From the NCBI GenBank assembly GCA_907165135.1, contig OU015566.1:8292157-8356156 (forward strand): a DNA stretch of 64,000 nt, in the 5' to 3' direction. The DNA is from Oikopleura dioica (Eukaryota > Chordata > Appendicularia > Copelata > Oikopleuridae). This document shows, in pieces, positions 45,930 through 56,846 of the stretch. A program made the translations under genes and the position numbers. Positions within the stretch are counted from its first letter, which is position 1. Each line of letters starts with the position of its first letter. The notes beneath the pieces are model-generated. The model ran no database searches. It was given only the letters and a program-made list of their open reading frames with translations, and had not been told where the DNA came from.

Positions 45930-48564
45930 GTTATTAAATTACAAATTGCAAGCTTAAAATCATCTTGAAACAAAAGGCGTTATATCCCGTCTTTCTCCGT
46001 TTATTCTAATTGGCTCCCTTTTTCGAGAACGGGCCAATAAGATGTGTTTCTCATCCTTGATATCAAGGAAGACGCCCGCAGGAAATAACCCTGCCCGAGG
46101 CGTGAGCGCTGTCTGAAAAGTCAAGGCCGCATCCTACATGCTTCTGTGGCTTTTTGCTTCGCCCATCCAGCGATTCCGGGTGATCTTCCTTTTAGATTAC
46201 TGTAACAGTTCAACGAAAATTAGTGAATTAATATGTGAAAACCATCTTCATTTCATATGCGAAAATAGTGCTCATTGAAAAATATAATTAAGTCCGGTAA
46301 TTATTGTTTCACTTTCTTTGTTTAAAAATTCTTGCTGAACTGTTCCTGTCAAAGAAATTTTCGCGGATAGTTTCCGTCATGCGGCACGGTAGTCGGCGTT
46401 ATTCTCTTAACTATCAGTTAAAAATCCTGTCAATCAGAAGTTCTGATTATCAGAACTTCAGAAGGATGGCCCTTCTTGTTAATTTTTCAGCTTTGAAATA
46501 ATACTGAGGAATCTGGCTTGACACGCTTTCTTTTATGCTCCGAGTTTTTATGAGCGAAACTTTAACACCGCTCATGAGAATCTCATAAGAATAATTCGGA
46601 CAAAAGCATCTGTAAAAAAACTAGATCGCTGTAAACTTTACACACTGTAAAAGGCGAACTTTTCTTCCCACACAGTCTGCGAAAGAAACAGTAACTTTTC
46701 TAGCTCCAAATGAATCCCTAATCCAATTTCACTGTCGCTTCTTATACAAAACCTCCCAAGCGCAATGTTTCCCACAAGCGCTGGTCAGAAATGCCACTGC
46801 CCTTTTTACCCGCGCATTGCATCAAATTGAAGAGAGAGAATCGCGGTTGGATTAAATTTTAAAAGGTTACCCGTAAACCATTTATGCTGAACAAGAGAGT
46901 GAAATTCCTCAGAACCTTTCTTGGATCGCGCGGAATGTTCCCGCGGGGCAGAGTCTTGTTTTTATCGACTTGTTCTTTTATCACGAAACAATCTTTACTG
47001 TCCGTTTTTCTTGGGCTAGGCAAGTACTTTGCTGATATCTGATGATCTTATCGCTTCCACTATCTACTGTGCTCAATGAAAACTAATCCACAACCGTAAA
47101 AACTAGGTTACAGCCATGTTTTTATTACATAACATCCACTTGAACATCGAAATGAACATCGAAAGCCTAGAGCAGTGTGCAACTAGAACGCATCACACAG
47201 ATCGTAACTCTCCCTCAAACACGCACGGGTCTGAACAACACTCACGTGATGAGAGAACAAGAATCTAGCAGCGCACATTCTATGGCTAGTAAAAATGGAA
47301 TGTTGTGCTGGATATCTTCCATCAACACTATTTTAGAGCTCATTTTTCGATGATATTTTTATAAAAATAATTGATCTTAAACGACCTCACATGATCTGGG
47401 TTAGTCTAAAGGTTACACTTGATATTATTTATAAAAGTATATTTTCTTTTTTATTAATAAATCTTGATGTTGATTAAATAACGTTACAAAGGTTCTACAT
47501 TTCATCATTTTTTAAGAATTATTTTAGATAAATAAAGGTATGATAGCTCTACAGAAATCGACTTATTCTGAAGGAAACAAACTTTTACGATAATTTTCTG
47601 CCCCGGCGCGCTTATTGTGAAAATAGTCTTAGCCGGTAATTTCATGAGTTCAACTTACCCGAAATTATTTGTGTGATACTCTTCTCTATTTCGTTCAGTA
47701 TCTCTCTCGACGGTACTTAGCCCGTAAGTGCCGGTTTAATACTCTAAGTAGAAAACAGCGCCTGCGTGAAAATTATGTGGCCGATGTCTTTCAAGTTTCG
47801 CGCGGCGGTGGAGTCAACACCAGCGGCGCCGCTCTTACGTAACTCGTTATCTGGTGCAACTGGCCATCCTAGGTGCTTCTTCATGCATTTTAAAGAAGTT
47901 CAATAAAAACGAAGCGGATCTACAAGGAATCTGCTTTCCATCAGAAGAATACAACTACGATCAATAATGAATTAATTTACAATTAAACAGTTTAAATTAA
48001 GTTTAATTTAAACTTTTAATCCTAAAAACTGAAATTCTTATTCGCTATATTTTTAAATTTGGGACTTTGAAATTGATATTTTCGAATATATTATATATAT
48101 CAGTATAAGAGTCGTTAAATTTGCAAATTTTCATCATAAAAAAACTTACTTGGAAATCGTTTGGCACCTCCTTAGGCAACTTCTTGCGAATAAAGTACTT
48201 TGGATTATGCATTTACCCCAAAACAAGCTCTATTTTTAAGCAGGTAGAAAGAAACACGAGCCATGCGCAGAATCCAGACGCTTATCTGGAATAATAAAAG
48301 TTCGCTTCAGTGAGCTGGAAACTGAACTTTACAAAAATATTCGAAAAAAAGGGATTTATCCGGGAGTTGACAGGGTAATTTGTCTTTTTACGTGGCGAGT
48401 AATCCATCTCTGAGAGGCCCTTCACTTTCGATATTCAGAACAACGACAAGAGTTTTATCTTCATTTTGAGGGCTTTATTGAACAAATTCTGCGGCTCCTT
48501 GTGCCGCTCGAATTCAGAACATCAGGTGTCAGCTCCTAGTTAATCCGATAACGGTGTATTTATT
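45930..48564. other. Longest gene-free stretch of the window (2.6 kb)
   Basis: Between the SLC26 gene and the NEK kinase (both minus). No coding frame I trust in six frames. It includes a perfect small hairpin GAAGTTCTGA/TCAGAACTTC (46437-46459), a GC-rich patch around 47770-47840 and AT-rich blocks (47340-47560, 47930-48130). In a genome this compact, such a length suggests a regulatory region, unrecognised non-coding RNA genes or old transposon remains. Confidence 0.5.
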
Positions 48565-50928
48565 TCATTCGATCAGGGAATTATGAAGCGCACATTGATT
48601 ATTTTGGATTGCAATAGTTTTATTAAAAACAATGTCAGGATTTTTTTCTACATTTTTAGGAGCTTGATGGGCTGCGAGGCTGTCCGTCATTTCGCACACG
48701 AACTTTGCCACCATGCTTTTGCCACGCATTGTCGAAGTCAACTTGGGAAATTTCACGAATCCCTTTTTCCGGATAATTATATGTCTAATTGAAAGAAAAT
48801 TTACTATTTCAGGTTTTGCATCCGTTCCGTCATGTTTTCCAGTAGCTTGGCTTTGGATACTCTGAATTGACTGCTTCGTCAAAAATTTCTCTACATCTTG
48901 ATCTCCTTTGCGACCTCTTCTAGTGTTTCCTCCATTTATAACATCTAAAAGCTCATTACTTTGTTTTCGTTTTACCCTTCTTACCGAGCTGAGCATGAAT
49001 TTCGGAATTTTTGAAGACAACATATCTTGTTCCGATGATTTTTGAACCTGCTCCCTATTTTTAAAATTATTTTCAAATAATTCCAACATGATTTACCTGG
49101 GCATGAATCGGAAGAGCAAAGTACTGATATGGAAAGCGCTGTACTGTGTTCGTAACTTGTTGAGGAGCTGGAGGCTGGTATGTTCGCTGAAAAGTGCCAC
49201 TAGAATAGCTCGGGTTCCTAACAGTTTGGACGGGCAGGTTGCGAACTGTCTCCATAATTTCCTCCATCTGGTCACTGTGCAATTGCTCCATCAATTTGTT
49301 CACCATCTCGCGATCGTTGGATTCTCTTCCGAGCTCTTCAATAAGCATCTTGATTTTGTCGTCACTTTCTTTCAGCATCTTTCCTCTGTTGTTGTAGAAG
49401 GCAAGTTCTTGTTCTGTCCTCTGCTTCAGCTCAAGAACCTGTCGAATTTTATTTCGGCGCTGACTGAAGTCAAGGAATGTTCGTTGATCAGCATGGCTGA
49501 GAGATGCGAGATATGGCGAAATTGGGGGGTATTTTTGGTCGAAGCCTTTTCATGGTTTATTTTGTTTTTTTTTTTGAAAGAAATAATTACGTCTAATATT
49601 TTCATTCATTTTGAACCATTCCCATGGGCATTTTATTGCTGGTTTGATTTTGAAGTTCAAGAAGAGCTTGCCTAAAAACATCCATTTCGCGCTGAGCTTC
49701 CGTGAAAACCCTTTGACACAGGTCCCGTTCCGCTTTTAACTGTTCAAAAACATATTTCATTGTAAAAAACTACTTTTGTTATTAATTATCAGAACAGTTC
49801 CTTCAAGTTCTCTCGTTCGATACTTGACCTGTTCGATCATCTGATCAATTCTGTCGCTCTCAGATTTGTGGTACTTTTTGTTCTGAAGAAACTTAGACAA
49901 TTCGCTGAGAATCGCTTCTTGCTTAGGGTTGACCGGAGTAGAGTCTGCTCGCCTGATGTTGACAGGCTGAATTCCATTCTCAAGATCTCTTGTCACTGGA
50001 GCGAATTTAGGATGATTGAGAATATCAGTGATGTCTGCTCTACGGCTAGGATCCTGTTGTAAGCATCTATCAACGATTTTCCCAATGTCACATGATTTCC
50101 GGGGATATTGTCCGCTGAGAATCTATTTGTGTTAAGAAAAAGTATTCAACCTGATTGTCTTACATTAATCTGGAGTGTTATCATATTTAAAGGCGTCCCA
50201 TCAAGGGGAACCATAGGATGATCAAGGAATCTTGCTTCATAAAGAGCACATCCGAAAGCCCAAATGTCGGCACTCCTCGTGTAGGGCTGCGATTTGCAAA
50301 GTTCCGGACAGAAATTAAGCGGGGTTCCAACGATGGTTTGGGTTAATGCTCGTGTAGAAGCCACAGATTTTGCGACGCCAAAGTCTCCAAGCTTGCATGA
50401 AATGCCATCTTTCATGAGAAATATATTCTGAGGTTTGAGATCACGGTGGAGGAGATTTCGATTGTGACAATAGCGTAGAGCAAGCCCTACTTGAGCCATC
50501 CAAATTACGACTAAGGACTCATCAATTGGCTTCTTTGTCTTTTTATGAAGGTCTATTTTCCCTTGTAAATCGCCACCGTCGCAGAACTCCATCACAATAT
50601 AGCAGCAAATGCTAGAAAAAAAATAAATAAATAATCAAGTTCAACGCTTCAATCTAACTTTGGTGTTATGCTGAAATCAGTGTATCTAACGATGAAATTG
50701 CAATCAAGGTCTTTGAGAATGTTCGCTTCTTTTCTAGCATCTTCTTCATCTGAAGGTTGGGCAAAAGCAATCTGTTTCGCGGCAAAAAAGCCTCCATCTA
50801 AAAAAATATTTGTCAAATCTCAAGGTTATTCGATTTTTACCAAGATTTCTCTGTACCAAGAGCGCAGCCCCAAAGGCACCTTTTCCTAAATATCTCTGAA
50901 ACGTATATCCAGGAATATTAACAGCCAT
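48565..50928 (-). CDS. NEK-like (NIMA-related) serine/threonine kinase
   Basis: Catalytically complete kinase. ATG 50928 (MAVNIPGYTFQRYLGKGAFG). Glycine loop GKGAFGAAL, FFAAKQIAFAQ with the ATP-binding Lys, EFCDGGDLQGKI, HRDLKPQN, KLGDFGVAK, VGTPLNFCPELCKSQPY (NEK-like activation segment), DIWAFGCALYEA. After the kinase domain: NHPKFAPVTRDLENG, SELSKFLQNKKYHKSESDRI, then a coiled-coil tail (ASLSHADQRTFLDFSQRRNK, ELKQRTEQELAFYNNRGKML) and a low-complexity Gln/Pro part. The last exons include an intron near 48755-48797 and basic VRRVKRKQSN; stop 48565. The kinase core resembles NEK1/NEK3-type enzymes of cilia and cell cycle. It is the functional partner of the degenerate copy at 40533-42834. 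Confidence 0.88.
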
Positions 50929-50934
50929 TTTCTC

Positions 50935-51195
50935 TTAATCCTCAACAGAACGACGTTTAAGTTGGATGAGAAACGCGTGAAGAGAGGCTTGGCGTGTTGG
51001 AGTTAATATTTTCCCTTCGCCTACAAAAATGCAAACATAAAACCAAATTAACTTAAGTCACAGCCTTACAAAGAATTTTATCCCTGTCCATATCATTCAG
51101 GTCAATTGCTTGCTTCAAGTGAATCTTGCCACGAACTTGAAACCACAAAACATTCCGAAGACGGTAAGCAAATTTCTTCCCTGTCGTGTGGGCTT
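50935..51195 (-). CDS. Small upstream reading frame directly abutting the NEK kinase
   Basis: Two exons read FAYRLRNVLWFQVRGKIHLK, QAIDLNDMDRDKILC and, after an intron of about 60 nt, EGKILTPTRQASLHAFLIQL, KRRSVED, ending in a TAA at 50935. Its stop is only six bases from the NEK ATG (TAAGAGAAAATG), and the stop itself contains the AG needed for a spliced-leader acceptor. I find no ATG for this frame, so either it starts through an unseen exon or at a non-ATG; it could also be 5' sequence of the NEK transcript. The basic, helical sequence is not recognised. Confidence 0.4.
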
Positions 51196-51217
51196 ATAAA
51201 TTATTTAAGCTTCGTCG

Positions 51218-51225
51218 TATATAAA
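51218..51225 (+). promoter_or_regulatory. TATA box of the secreted-peptide gene
   Basis: TATATAAA followed by GG, 50 bp upstream of the ATG at 51275. Spacing fits a transcription start near 51250 and a short 5' UTR. A clear TATA box is uncommon among the other genes here and suggests an individually regulated, tissue-specific gene. Confidence 0.55.
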
Positions 51226-51274
51226 GGAGGAAGAAAAATGATATTTTATATCAAAGTATAATTGCAGAAAGAAA

Positions 51275-51580
51275 AATGAAGATATTATCGTTATTTTTTG
51301 CTGCTTCAACTACAGCTGTTCGACTGTATGATTTGAACAACGCGTACACCAGATGCATGAATAGTGAGTTTTCGAATTAACTCTCAGAAGATAACTGAAT
51401 TAAGATATTTTTCTTGGTCTGAAAACCGGAAAATACAGCCATCTTGAATTATCCCCAGAGAGACTCGAAGGCATCTGTGAGCACTACATGATGAGTATCA
51501 TCGGCGACACGAATGTGAAGCACGACGAGAACGATGGGCATGCTCAGAGTCTTGGCTTCCTTGCAAACTTTATGAAGTAA
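51275..51580 (+). CDS. Small secreted peptide, 87 residues
   Basis: Start ATG 51275, signal peptide MKILSLFFAASTTAVRLYD. One intron of about 45 nt after TRCMN; exon 2 gives IFLGLKTGKYSHLELSPERL, GICEHYMMSIIGDTNVKHDE and SLGFLANFMK, stop 51580. The mature product has two cysteines (RCMN and GICEHY), which could form one disulphide. AATAAAA-like signal about 75 nt downstream. Unknown family; possibly a secreted effector, hormone or house protein. Confidence 0.65.
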
Positions 51581-51783
51581 ACTAAATACTGTAAACATAT
51601 TTTGCGTTTTTATTTCTTTATACATGCCATTCGTATTATACCTGTATGTTTTTCTAATAAAATATCAATCAATTAATTTTACACGAGTTTCTACGTCAAC
51701 CGATTGGATACGTGGCTTAAATCCGGAACCTATTCAAGTGTTGCTTTTCGCCGCGCTCTTGAGATTTTCCTCAAAAGAGAGCG

Positions 51784-53753
51784 ATGAAATTTTGGAATTT
51801 TATCCTTCCAGCTATTCTATCAGAGGATGTACGGCCTGTTTACGGACCAGAATTAAGACCGAAAATACCGATTGGTTACCACTTCTCATGGGCTGACGGA
51901 ATTGTGATTCTTGATACGACGAATTTTGACCAAATTTATGAATCTGATACGGCCTGGTTGGTTTTATTTTATACAAGATGGTGTGAGCACTGTGCATCTT
52001 TTTCTGAAACATACAAGAAACTGGCTTTCGGCACGGGATAATAAATCTAAATGAAAAAGTAACCCTTACAGTCACTCTCGATATCCCTTTGAAGATATAA
52101 AGCAGTGGTCTCCAATCGTAAGAATCGCAGCAATAGATTGCTCTGGAGAAGGGGCTGATGGAGGAGACATTTCGCAAGAAATTTGCTTTCGGAAACCATT
52201 TAAAATTCGTTCGTTTCCGAGCTTTCGACTTTTTCCGCCTCATTCGCCCATAAACGAGGACAGGGAAAAGGATTACCCAGGGCTGGAGAGGAAGCTCGAT
52301 CAAGCTACAAGTCATTCAAAAGATGGTTTTGTATGGACTGGAACCAGTGTGGCTGACGTGCGAAAGATGGCGATCGAGTTTATTTCTCCGAAGATGGACC
52401 AGAGTAAACTTCCGACAAAGCCGATCAAAGTAGAAACGATGGAAGAAGTCATTAGAAACGCCAACGAAAACGAGATTGTCGCAGTCTTCTTTGAGGAGAA
52501 AAAGGATCTGACGATGAGGTAGAAAGAAGTAGATGATAAAGTTGTTTACATTTTAGAACTATTTTACTCGATCACGCAGGATACAAGAACATTCAATTTC
52601 GCCGGCTAAATTTGAAAGAGGCGTCGACAAAAGAATTCATCAAGAAGATTTATGGAACAGCAGCTGATGATGAACCCTTTTGCATGATTTGGAAGAACGG
52701 AGAAATCGCTGAGATCATTCGTTATCCTGGATTTGCTAAACGAGCGTTTATTCGCAAGAAACTTCGAAGTTATGATATCGAAGCGCCTGAGTATGTTCTT
52801 TTGGACAATGAAATAGAGGCTGAAAAGCGACTCAAGCCTCAGAATGCGGTTAATACAGATGTCGTTGACCACACGAAACTATATCATCAAGATTTTGAGT
52901 CTGCACTTTTTCAAATGCTCAAAAGGGAAATGTTTGCTGTCGAAACTTTCAACGAGGATGAATCCACAACACTGAAGAGCTTTTTAAATTATCTAAACAA
53001 GGTACTCGGAATAATTTACGAGAAGAAAAACAATTTAGTACTACCCTGCACGGCCTTTGATCAAAGCATTCTTGACAAGATTCGAAGATGACATCAACCA
53101 GTTCAAAGGAAAGCTCGACCAGCAAATGTACAAACATTTCATCAGACGAGCAGACGGTTCCGTGGGAGCATACCTTCCAGCGAAGGAACGATATGTCGGT
53201 TGCGCAGGTTCGAAGCCAATATACAGAGGCTTTCCTTGCGCGAAATGGCAGTTGTGGCATTTTCTCACTGTTCAAGCTTATCAATCAAATGACGAGGGAG
53301 AAGTTCTGGAAATTTTAAAGACAATGCGTGAATACATTCGACTTTTCTTCACTTGCTCAAGTTGCAGGGAGCACTTTTTAGAAGCGACAGAGAATTTCCA
53401 GGATCAAATTAAGAAAAACAAAGGTTGATAATATTTTCTAATAAAAACACAACTGTTGATATTAGACGGAGTTCTGTACCTTAACAACCTCCACAACGCT
53501 GTCAACGAGCGAATCCGCGGTAGCAAGACTGATGATCCGCTCTTTCCAAAGAAATTTTGGCCGTCTGAAGGCATGACTGACGATGAAATTCTTGCACATT
53601 TGATTCAGTTTTATTCGAAAGAAAATCTATCCTCTGGTAAATATTGTTTTTGTGAAACTATAAACGGGACCTTTAGATTTTGTGCTTGCAACAACACAGG
53701 ATGAAGCTATCGCCTTGCATTACAAAGATGGAGCGTGGAAAGATGAGCTTTGA
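51784..53753 (+). CDS. QSOX: Quiescin sulfhydryl oxidase (QSOX) with C-terminal KDEL
   Basis: Flavin-linked sulfhydryl oxidase that introduces disulphides into secretory proteins. ATG 51784 (MKFWNFILPAILSEDVR) gives a signal peptide. Thioredoxin domain with the CxxC site FYTRWCEHCASF; second, CxxC-less thioredoxin-like domain; helix-rich region; ERV/ALR domain with CAGSKPIYRGFPCAKWQLWH, the helix MREYIRLFFTCSSCREHFLE (distal CxxC) and LYLNNLHNAVNERI for FAD binding. The last exon, after a 41-nt GT-AG intron, reads FVLATTQDEAIALHYKDG, AWKDEL, stop. QSOX proteins usually end with a membrane segment; here there is none, and the last four residues are exactly KDEL, the ER-retrieval signal. Confidence 0.93.
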
Positions 53754-53999
53754 AATCGACTCACCAACGTCATTTTGTTAGAATATTATTGAAATGAGTT
53801 TATTCACAATGGTACAATATATAAATATGCAATAGAACTAAACAATGCTTGTTTGACTGAGACGGCCTTTTGCGTTCATGCAGCATTGTCGGTTCCATTT
53901 AGTCAACCGTCGGAAGACGTTTACGGAGGTATAGAGTGCTCTCGATCAAGTTTTAATGCTAGATTCTTCGATAACAATTTAAGGTTTTGTAAGCTAATC

Positions 54000-54720
54000 T
54001 CAAACTTTTCCTGAATTAAAAAGGTTGACACAAAATTCAAAGGCAGGCCAGAATGAGTGATTGAAGAACAGAACGTAACAGATTCCAGTGGCTGGTACTC
54101 CATTGATAGAGTAGTAATAGGGCATTTCAAGATGAAGTACGAAATCTCGCTTTTGAAGGTTTCATTTCAATTTTCAAACCGAAAGATCAATTGACGTAAA
54201 ACCATTTCCTTTTCGTAAAACTTTCTGGCAGCAGTATTTGACGATAGGACGTGGAGGTAGACGCAGGAACAATTGAACTCTTTGAAAAATTGTAATTGTT
54301 GAGCAAGAAGTTTGGAAGCTAATCCTTGGCATCTGTATTGTTGACTCACTGAGGAAAGCTTTAATAACAATCGATGCAGAATACATTTACCGCCAAGTGA
54401 GAGGATATAACCAAGACGAAATTCATCGTTATCGTAATAACTGCCCGGCAAAAGGCCATGATCTTCAGGTTGAACTTGAGCACGAGTACGAACTTCCCCA
54501 ATGGCAAGTGCAACAATTTTGTGGCCGATGAAACCGCCAACAGAAATTGTTGCCCCGCCAGTTACATAATTGTACCAGGCGTCAGGATAGGAGATGGGGA
54601 AGAGCTCTTCGCATAGAACTCTCAGAGTGCTCTTAAAACAATGTTTATTCGTTCAGTTTTTCGGCGATCTTACCAAGTCATCCCTGGTAACAGCCCTGAA
54701 CACTATATTTCCGTCCATAT
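54000..54720 (-). CDS. NAA60: N-alpha-acetyltransferase 60-like (NAA60)
   Basis: GNAT-fold acetyltransferase; the vertebrate enzyme acetylates N-termini of membrane proteins at the Golgi. Start ATG 54720 (MDGNIVFRAVTRDDL). Conserved blocks: LRVLCEELFPISYPDAWYNY, GHKIVALAIGEV, LGYILSLGVSQQYRCQGLAS with the acetyl-CoA loop QYRCQGLA, VYLHVLSSNTAARKFYEKEM, then across an intron RDFVLHLEMPYYYSINGV and ICYVLFFN. These match human NAA60 (FYENRDF, LPYYYSI, YVLYING). Splicing before RDF removes an apparent early stop. Ends at 54000, shorter than the vertebrate protein whose C-terminal amphipathic region is not obvious. Confidence 0.88.
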
Positions 54721-54877
54721 AACAACCATCTAAATAAGTTTTTCGGTGAGATGATTGAACATGTTATTTTTGCGCAATATGAAAAAGCACAGGGTTAGGA
54801 ACTATCAAACAGAAAGTAGGAATTGGAGGAAAAAGTACATTTTTTGAAAGAGAGAGGGTAATGAATTTTGAATTGGA

Positions 54878-56655
54878 TCAGCCAAGGCCAGCAATATAGT
54901 CGTCGAATTCGTTCTCATCGTAATCCTCGATGGCTTCGCAAATCTCTTGCTACAATGAAAGGTCAGAAACAGGTCTATATTTGTAACTAACAATTCCATC
55001 AATATCTTCTTCTCTATTTTCCAAGTGGCTCAGCTCTTTCGGCTTTCGAAGACTCTCGTAAAGAATCGACGCCGTCTCTGATCTTCGCAACTCTTTACTG
55101 ACGAATGCACCAGCCTTGAATCAGCGTCAATTCTTTATCTCAAATTCATAAATTCTCACCGCTGGGACAAAAACATCTTCATCATTGGACAGCTCAATAT
55201 CAAGCGAGGGACCATCGTCAATATCCATATTAATTTGGCCGAGACTTGGATTACTTGCGCAAGGTGAACAAAATCCTATCGACTTGGATAATCAATATTT
55301 TTGACTTTTATTCGATATAATTGTTCACCATCCTTTGAGACTTTGAAGAGTACAGTGGGGATGTTGAGCGGTGACGAGGGTCGAAATAGTTTGGTGCACT
55401 ATCTGGAACGCTCTCTGGAATAAAAATTGAGAGCTATCCTCCGTGATTTCAGATCATTTCTACCTGGTTCTGCGCTTACGAAGGCCCCACGAATAGGAAT
55501 CTGCATGTCAATAGGATCAGGATGTTTTGGAACAGGTGCTACTTTTATCCGTCTCGCCGGCGAGCTAGCATCGCCATCCCAAATTCCAGGAGGAGACTGT
55601 GGACCTATTCATGTGTTATTAAAGCCGCAAGAATGGCTAATTGACAGCTTACATGAAGATAGGGATGAGTTGGACTGCGTTCTGCTTATTCGGGAAGTAG
55701 ATTCAGTGATAGGAAAACGAGGGGATGAAACTTCGCGACGTGTGAAAGAAGTGTTGCTGTTTGAATAAGAGCCGGGTGAAGAAGAGTAGTAGCCGCCTGG
55801 TGGTGGAGCAGAAGAGCCGTATTCTGATGCCGCCATAGATGACCTACAATTTATTCCATAATTGATAAAACGAAAACTGAAACTAACACAGATTCTGGAC
55901 GATGCCTTCTGTTGATAATTCCTTCTTGGACATATCTAGTTGGGGTTTTTCCAATTGGCCTGGCAACTGAAACAGGCCTCGAAGCCATCGTCGGTTGAAC
56001 TGTGTTACTCGGACGACCAAATCCAAGCATTCGCCGATAGGTACATGTAACTGAAAGTTCGCCAAGAGGAGTAGCCACGTGACCGACGAGTAGGCTTCCA
56101 CGGGACTCGCCGAGGAGATGCATATCCGGATCTTTCTTGAAGATCTCGTACTTGATGTCAAACTTGTTCTCGCTCCAATCTCGGCAAGCAGAGTAAGCGG
56201 GGAGCACCCTGGTCAATGAAATTAGTGATTTGAGGAGAAGACACTGTCGCTCGTAAACTTCAGAATATTTGCTCTCGATTGATTTTTGCGTTTCAACTCT
56301 GAGTTCCCAAACTTCGACAACTTGAGCAATATCGCCTTGGATGATACTGAGTTGGCAGCACAGTGGCTCTTCGTAAGGAAGCCCACTATAAAGAGGATAT
56401 TATTTCAGATAGAAATTTCTGCTACCTTGATAAATGAAATTTACATTCCTTGTGAACATCTTTAGCCAAGACAGTATGGGTGTTGATATTCAAATTGAAC
56501 CAATCTTGAGCCGGTGGATCGGGGTTGCTTTTTCGAAACACTCCTTCTGGCGAATCTTGCCTTCTTGACTGTATAATAACTTGCAACGATCTAGAACAGA
56601 ATAGCCGAATATATCTCTGCAGCTCTACGCGTGCTTTCTCGTCCAAAACAACCAT
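54878..56655 (-). CDS. ATG13: Autophagy protein ATG13
   Basis: Regulatory subunit of the ULK1 autophagy-initiation complex. ATG 56655 (MVVLDEKARVELQRYIRLFC) opens the HORMA domain: SRSLQVIIQSR, DWFNLNINTH, LPYEEPLCCQLSIIQGD, LLLKSLISLTRVLPAYSACR, LGELSVTCTYRRMLGFGRP. These line up with human ATG13 (TVQVIVQAR, SDWFNLAIKD, LLLKSLLAITRVTPAY). The rest is Ser/Pro-rich and disordered (SSAPPPGGYYSSSPGSYS), then a short block AFVSKELRRS resembling the conserved GAFVNKP region, and an acidic tail ending DDYIAGLG at 54878. The ATG is preceded by TTGAATTTAG, a plausible acceptor. Confidence 0.9.
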
Positions 56656-56846
56656 TATCTAAATTCAAAAATGGTAAACAATGATAAATAAAATACAAAA
56701 GTTTCTTTGTGAAGAAAGGATGCACTAGATTGAATAAAAATAAACTTGGATTGGTTACTAAAACTTCTCCCTAAAAGAGATATATCTAAAAGAGAGTATT
56801 CTCTTTGCGGTTTCTTTACAGGGGAATCAAAAGGACGGGTTGAAAA

